Shown here: one piece after another, positions 57,996 through 64,000 of the stretch
Position numbering within the stretch: position 1 is the stretch's first letter
Layout of the letters: each line of letters begins with the position of its first letter
DNA from: Athripsodes cinereus
Taxonomy: Eukaryota > Arthropoda > Insecta > Trichoptera > Leptoceridae
NCBI GenBank assembly: GCA_947579605.1
Contig: OX388319.1
Coordinates: 1,178,001-1,242,000 of the forward strand
Length of the DNA stretch: 64,000 nucleotides
Direction: 5' to 3'
Program-made: the position numbers and the translations under genes
Notes under the pieces: generated by a model
The model's input: only the letters and a program-made list of their open reading frames with translations
Databases searched by the model: none
What the model was told of the DNA's origin: nothing

Positions 57996-60900
57996 TTCAA
58001 ACTGAACTATAAGGAGCAAAATACATATTCTGTAGAGTAATACTGTTATAAATATAGATCTATATGCTCGTTAAGTAGTCTAGAGATATTAAGAAGTAAA
58101 AGGTCTATACTCGTGTTTATGTCTAGGGGTTTCTTACAAGTGTATAGGGCCCTTTTTTACTTGGCTCTGGGCGAGAGAGGCCTCTGTGTCATGCTTACCC
58201 TTAAGTCCACAAGCAGTCAGGTTACCAGGAACACCTTACTCCTTCAGTATACCATTTATAACTTATTGAATAGAATCTTCATATTATGTATCAAAGTAAA
58301 TTTATAGACATATCCATGTAAACAACAAAATTATATATATATCATGTGAAACTAAGATTATCAAAAGTACTTCATACCCTTCAAAGAAAGAGGCTGTTTC
58401 ATTTCTATCAATGGAGCCTTTAATTTAGCTCTTGGTTGCCTTCATAGTGAGTTAATATGGTCTTCCTCCCAAGGGTTGGTCCAGGATTCGAACCTTTGTT
58501 ACATAACTACTCCGAGTATAAACTAGGTTATTGGAAGATTAGATACAAGGAGGCGGAGAGATGTACTTTAGTATTATTAAGAGTATTGAATCTACTGGTG
58601 GGTATACAAAATGAATTTCAATAGAAAGATATCGGATGGTAAGTGATTTACATTTATTGTGTAAACATATACATTACATAACAAGACAGTTACTTTCAAA
58701 GTAAATCTGTAGGGAATACTATTCCATACAATACGCAAAATTATGAAAGTATTGCCATATTTGGATAGAGACAGTAAAACACACAATGGTAATTATTAAA
58801 TACACCAACCTTGGTATTACAAATATAAATCAATACCAGGATTATCGTGTGGTCTATTAAATGTAATTGGAATCATTCACTCTTCATTCATACTCAAAAT
58901 CTTATGTTATTACACAAAGGAAATCAATATATAGATAGTTCAATGATAATATGAACTTAGTTATGAAAAAATCATCATTATATACCATATACAGGAGTAA
59001 TATAGTCACTTACAGATAGACGGTGAGCAGGAGTTGAATAACACAAAGACGAGTATGTTATAGATGACGTATTTTGCACACATAGACGGCAGAAGGCAGG
59101 ATCGTGGAAGAGACATACTCTGATGCTTCCATGGCGGTCGCTGGTTATACTCAAAGACGTACAGGAATGTGGTGATGTCAGAATCAGATAGATCCTGTCC
59201 TCAGGACGAAGAGATCGCCACTTCACAAGTGATAAGAGAAATAATTTACGTTTCAACACTATTCTCAGTGCCAAAGGAATAAGGCGTCACTATTTCCATA
59301 GTCTGTCCAAGCATATACGGGTGGTCATTTAATCACTCTCATAACAAGGGTCGTAACCAGAAAAGTTAAGAGAGGATCATCTCGTTCTCATAAGAATGAG
59401 TGTTCATTGATAAACTACTGATGCGCAATATACAGACTCTCGCGTTGAAGATGTATTCGTTCCTTCGGAACCCATTCTTGTTTTAGTTAAATTTATATCA
59501 CTGAGCAAGTATAAAGAATTGTTTAAGTGATTCTTTTATGAATCCTAACAATGAAAAGTTGTTCAGAAACAAGGGATTATCTTATTTCACACGGATATGA
59601 AAAATGGCGGCAACTGCAACAACCACGCCCAAAAGCACACAAATGCTACATCACTCAAAAAAAACTCCAAATGTTATCTTAATATCACTTCGACAACGTA
59701 ATCTATATGACACAAAGGATACTCAAGCCTGTTCACGATATTATTTGGTTTATTGATTACTATTGATTATTAATAAGAATGGTTTTATAGTACACTAATG
59801 TTGGCGGTAAATCCGGTCACGCGCATAACAATTGACACAGGTTGTTTTAAAGTACATTATTACACGGCACACAACAAGAATTATTTTATGAACGCAGGAG
59901 GACAACAAGATTGATCATTACACTGTTATGAAGATTGCCTCTAATTATCTAACAATACTATTAACTGGTCGTAATTACTACGGTGACTGTCCGCCGCGAG
60001 AACAGAGTGGGCACTCGGCCACCCTATACGTGTGTACTGACCCATCGTAAAGGAGAAACTGTTTTGTCATAACGGACTTCGAAAAGACGTTACAAAAAAA
60101 AGAACATTCCATGGACATCACGTGTTAGTGGTGATGAGTGCACCATTCGTATGCACGAGGATACCCGAGGATTACCGACAAGGTGTAGAGAAAATATAAT
60201 AATATTATTATTTATTATTGAGTGACGACAAAGGACAACTACGAATTATTGGTATAGCAGTGGATATGAACGTATTACGCGTTGAATATTTTAATGCGTA
60301 GCATTCTCCGTCTGCGCCCCCTTTTTGAAAATTTGAAGTGAAACGACAAATTTTCAAAGAGACGTAAAGTTAAAAAAAAGAAAAAAAGTTGAGAACCACT
60401 GGACAAGTTAATAATTGAGAAACACCGGTTATATACAAGAGTTAGTACGTCCTCCTTGCTCTGCCCGTCCTGTCAAAGACACGCCCCTCTCATCCGTAAG
60501 TGACGCGACATATTATTACACATAGAAAGGGACAACACTATGAATACTACATACATCTCAAACAACAATTAACTTTTCTTATAAATAAGCAACAATCCTA
60601 TAGCCCAACATTTACTTATTTTAAACACTCGCGGTTACAGGCCATGCTGAAGGAATTTTGGCGCACTGATTTTTCCTCCAGTTAAATTTCACTTCACTCA
60701 AGTAACTCTATATTATTTATAAGACAGGGCTCCTAAGCAAACATAATTAAATAATAACAACAATTACAACATTCAACATTCTTTATAACATTTATATAAC
60801 AATTACCTTATATTAATAACATGTACAATATATCAATAAAATTTACAATATATGTGTATGAGGTTCCGTAGCTAATGGAATATATACATACTAATAATTA

Positions 60901-61946
60901 TAATAAAATCGGATAGTTTAATTAAAATAGAAATATCCAACGACAAGAGTAGTTGGTCTATAACCACCACGCAACGCACAATGTACCGACACAAGTGTCC
61001 CGGCATTAGTAGTTCGCGGCTTTCCACAACAGTAATATTACGAAGAATTTAATATACATACAAGTTAGAGATGTCTCATTTTATACGTGTTTACCCATCC
61101 GATATGAAAGACACTCACAATTAAATATAACATACGTCATGTACTATAGACGAATCATATAGCAAGACATTATAAGAACAAAATAAATATTTACATATAA
61201 CGATTTTCATATACATATGGTCACATAATATTCTCACGGCTTTGATCAATATACGTTTAGACTCTAATTCGCGCTCGTACATACGGATTAGGTCAGTATT
61301 TTTCTTTTCAATTACAACCACAGAGGCATTCCTCGTAGGACTCTATAACACATAAAAATTTCAATTTAATTTTACAATATAAATGCGAACAATACAATTT
61401 ACACATACGCTTGTCTCATATAATGTACAGCCAGGACGTCTACTGCTATACATCATACGACATTCCATATATATACAATATGAGTATTAAAATTTTACAA
61501 GTGCTCCACTTACAAAACGATATCGATGTGGACACAAAGTATACACAATGACGACAGAAGACTACAACATTCGTGGGGGTTATTATTAAAGAGAATCTCT
61601 GTCTGGGGTATTCGATATTTTACATTCATCATACTACATACATCATCTATAATTCCTCATTCAGGGCTCACACAGTCACACTCACATGCATACATCATAC
61701 TACATACAATTGTCACCAATATCGAAAGACAGGATAGAAAATGAAGGGTTCGAGGAATTTATATTTAATCGATAATTGTCATCATTATATAATCCATGGA
61801 CCAGTGTCGTTGGCGCTTGTACCTATGTCTACTCTATTGTACTTTACATTCCAATCCTCAACAAGACGATACAACACACAATTCGCTACATATAATATTT
61901 TATTTATACTAAAATTTGCATAAGTCACAATACATAACAGGGATAT
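57996..61946. other. About 4 kb without recognisable gene, between BEL gag and gypsy pol
   Basis: Downstream of the gypsy ORF (on minus) this should hold its 3' UTR and 3' LTR, but without the 5' LTR I cannot set ends. No env-like ORF of useful length is present on either strand. A tRNA-like B box (minus, GGTTCGAATCCTGG near 58488-58503) and a hAT-like end (GAGAACCACTGG near 60391) are visible. Confidence 0.5.
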
Positions 61947-64000
61947 TCAATACTTTTCATCTTTCAGAATATCCTTCACGTGAAACTTTCCACTATAAAT
62001 ACCATCCATTGACTCTAAAAGATACACGTTATCTGACAACTTTGACCTAATACGATTTTTCACAAAACGAGGGGCCAATTTAGACATGAATTCCGCAGCT
62101 GCATTGGATTTTACAAAATTTCTACGATAGACTACATCACCAGGACGATAATCTACTCGTTTTCGACGAAGATTGTAACGAGAGGCAGATTTTTTATATG
62201 ATTCAGTCAGCATGTCAGTAACCTCATTATATACATCGTACAATACATCCAATTTTTGTTTGTAAGAGTTCTTCAGTTCATCCGAAGGATTTTCATCTAC
62301 ATTAGAACTCAAACTTTTGAAAAATGAAGCATGTTGCACGCTTTCAAATCCATGCATAAGAAAATGGGGTGAATATCCCGTCGCAAAAGATACATTATTA
62401 TTCAAACTGGCTTGTACTATGGGTAATTTCTTACTCCAAATTCTATGATTATTATCAACCAAAATCGAAAGAGCGGTACCAATGGTTTGATTGTACCTTT
62501 CAACTGTATTAGATTGTGGAGCATAATATGCTGAATACAAAATCTTTTCTATCCCATACGATTCTAAAAATGATTTGAATGAACGGGAACAAAAATAGGT
62601 GGCATTATCCAATAAAATACATTTCGGCACAGAATATGGTAAGAAAATTCTTTCCTCTAGGCATTTCTGAATTATGGCAGAGGTACATTTTCGCAATGGA
62701 AAAATCCAAACAAACTTAGTAAAAACGCATACCACAGATAATATATAAACGTATCCTTCAACACTTTTGACAAAAGGACCTATTATATCAATTGATAGAG
62801 TCTGTAAAGGCATGGACACCAATTTAGGTTTTTCCATAATACCACGTGGTCCAGAAGTAGCAATTTTATGAGTTTTACAGACTTCACAGTTGTTTACAAA
62901 TCTAGCGACTGAAAGATGCATGTTTGGCCAATAGAAATATCGTCGTAAATGTTTGTACGTTTTATAAGTACCTTCATGACAAGAATCGCCACTACAATGA
63001 TATTCTTGAATCATTTTTAAAGCATCGAGTTTTGGCAATACTAATTTCCATTCATGAGGTGACAATAAAGTGTTAGACGATTTGGTGTATCTATACAATT
63101 TTCCTTCTATTATCTGATAATTCGGGTAAGCTTGTGGGTAATTTTCACAACCTTTCTTAAGCTTGTTATACACTGCATCACAGGTATCAGTGATTTCTGT
63201 AGGCAACGTCAAAGTTCCAATTTCCACACGACTAAGGCAATCAGGTACAACATTTAATTTACCTGGTCGATGAGTTACATCAAAGTCAAAAGCGCTCAAA
63301 CGAGTCGACCAGCGAGCTAATCTTCCAGTAGGATTCTGTAATTTGTGCAACCACTGCAAAGAAGAGTTATCAGTGATCAAGTGGAAACGCACACCATCTA
63401 AATAATTACGGAAATGAGTTATAGAACACAGAGCTGCCAACAGTTCTTTTTCACAAATGGAGTAATTTCGTTCAGGACCGGTGAGCTTACGTGAAAAGTA
63501 TGCAATCGGATGTTCACCATCTTCCAGTTTTTGCATCAAAATTCCTGACATAGCAAGATCCGAACAGTCAGTATGTAAATAAAATTCTTTCGCATAATCA
63601 GGTTGAACTAAAACAGGTGCAGATTGTAAAGCTAATTTTAAACTGTGAAACGCATTTTCAGCTTCTTCGTTCCATACAAACTTTTTGTTTTTTCTAGACG
63701 TTAGGGCACTCAAAGGGGCAGCTATATGTGCGAAGTTTTGTATGAATTTTCGGTAATAAGAACACATACCCAAGAAAGATTTTACCTGTTTCGGTGTAGT
63801 AGGGGTGGGAAATTTCTTCATGGCTTCTATTTTGATTTCATCAGTTCTTAACCCTTCGCCATCTACAATATAACCCAAGTAACGCAGAGATGATTTACAA
63901 AATTCAGACTTAGTCATATTGATAGTGAGACCATTTTCCTTCAAGATAGATTGTACAAGTCTTAGGTCATTACAGTGTTGTTCAAAGGTTTCACTTACAA
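61947..64000 (-). CDS. pol: Ty3/gypsy pol, C-terminal part (runs off the right edge)
   Basis: The frame is open from the window edge to TAA at 61947. It starts after the RT active site, with the RT thumb/connection (SFLGMCSYYRKFIQNF). RNase H follows (LHTDCSDLAMSG near 123-134, ITDNSSLQWL near 190). The integrase has an H316-x6-H323...C353-x2-C356 zinc finger (numbering from a start at 63944) and a D386, D446, E482 core (SIDIIGP, LLDNATYF, APQSNTVERYNQ). The C-terminal end has a GPY/F-like module. All catalytic residues in view are present and there is no stop, so this copy may be young. The upstream gag, protease and RT core lie outside the window. Confidence 0.93.
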   Translation of the reverse strand, partial: VSETFEQHCNDLRLVQSILKENGLTINMTKSEFCKSSLRYLGYIVDGEGLRTDEIKIEAMKKFPTPTTPKQVKSFLGMCSYYRKFIQNFAHIAAPLSALTSRKNKKFVWNEEAENAFHSLKLALQSAPVLVQPDYAKEFYLHTDCSDLAMSGILMQKLEDGEHPIAYFSRKLTGPERNYSICEKELLAALCSITHFRNYLDGVRFHLITDNSSLQWLHKLQNPTGRLARWSTRLSAFDFDVTHRPGKLNVVPDCLSRVEIGTLTLPTEITDTCDAVYNKLKKGCENYPQAYPNYQIIEGKLYRYTKSSNTLLSPHEWKLVLPKLDALKMIQEYHCSGDSCHEGTYKTYKHLRRYFYWPNMHLSVARFVNNCEVCKTHKIATSGPRGIMEKPKLVSMPLQTLSIDIIGPFVKSVEGYVYILSVVCVFTKFVWIFPLRKCTSAIIQKCLEERIFLPYSVPKCILLDNATYFCSRSFKSFLESYGIEKILYSAYYAPQSNTVERYNQTIGTALSILVDNNHRIWSKKLPIVQASLNNNVSFATGYSPHFLMHGFESVQHASFFKSLSSNVDENPSDELKNSYKQKLDVLYDVYNEVTDMLTESYKKSASRYNLRRKRVDYRPGDVVYRRNFVKSNAAAEFMSKLAPRFVKNRIRSKLSDNVYLLESMDGIYSGKFHVKDILKDEKY

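Noticed and set aside
58486..58545. tRNA gene on minus near 58490
   Set aside because: Only the B-box-like GGTTCGAATCCTGG is convincing; the arms and an acceptor stem cannot be built.
58000..61940. Envelope gene of an errantivirus-type gypsy element
   Set aside because: No ORF of suitable length exists on the minus strand downstream of pol; the longest is about 98 codons with no motif.

Overview
The window looks like AT-rich nuclear DNA of an insect, probably a moth or butterfly. The signs are spliced genes with short exons, a methuselah-type GPCR (an insect family), several non-LTR clades, BEL/Pao and Ty3/gypsy LTR elements, many hAT-like MITEs and TAGGTAGGTA/TACCTACC simple sequence. No bacterial, organellar or free-virus features are seen. 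The insect call is firm; the order is an inference.

Most of the window is a tandem segmental duplication. Unit 1 is about 1-20561 (the left edge lies outside), unit 2 about 20562-46221, and unit 3 starts near 46222 and is cut at about 55642. By eye the units are nearly identical over many kb, but they differ by clean insertions, a deletion and an inversion. Each unit carries a seven-exon methuselah-like receptor gene. Copy 2 (22772-31793) is complete: all exon phases agree and the model gives 472 residues with a signal peptide, a Cys-rich Mth ectodomain and seven membrane segments. Copy 1 (2198-10791) has exons 5 and 6 inside a 2.65-kb inversion (about 7721-10376). Copy 3 (48432-55191) has exons 1-6, then a BEL/Pao element replaces the end, so exon 7 is missing.

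Downstream of the receptor in units 1 and 2 are a small antisense ORF (108 aa in unit 1, frameshifted in unit 2) and a second gene made of very short exons. The second gene encodes an Arg/Gly/Asn-rich N-terminus. Four phase-compatible exons can be followed in both copies, and an in-frame 6-base indel between copies supports coding. I do not recognise its product.

The rest is mobile DNA: 5'-truncated non-LTR fragments with microsatellite tails; a nearly full-length R1-clade-like element in unit 2 (32576-38688, with 15-bp target duplication) whose ORFs are broken; hAT-like MITEs with 8-bp duplications; perfect hairpins; and foldback elements with hammerhead-like cores. One foldback element in unit 1 carries 152 bp of the receptor gene. 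The last 8 kb hold a BEL/Pao LTR and gag and, on the minus strand, a Ty3/gypsy pol that runs off the right edge; about 4 kb between them has no recognisable gene.

Because the copies are so alike, real tandem duplication cannot be told from collapsed or duplicated haplotypes by reading alone. The private insertions with intact target duplications show that the copies are at least distinct sequences.
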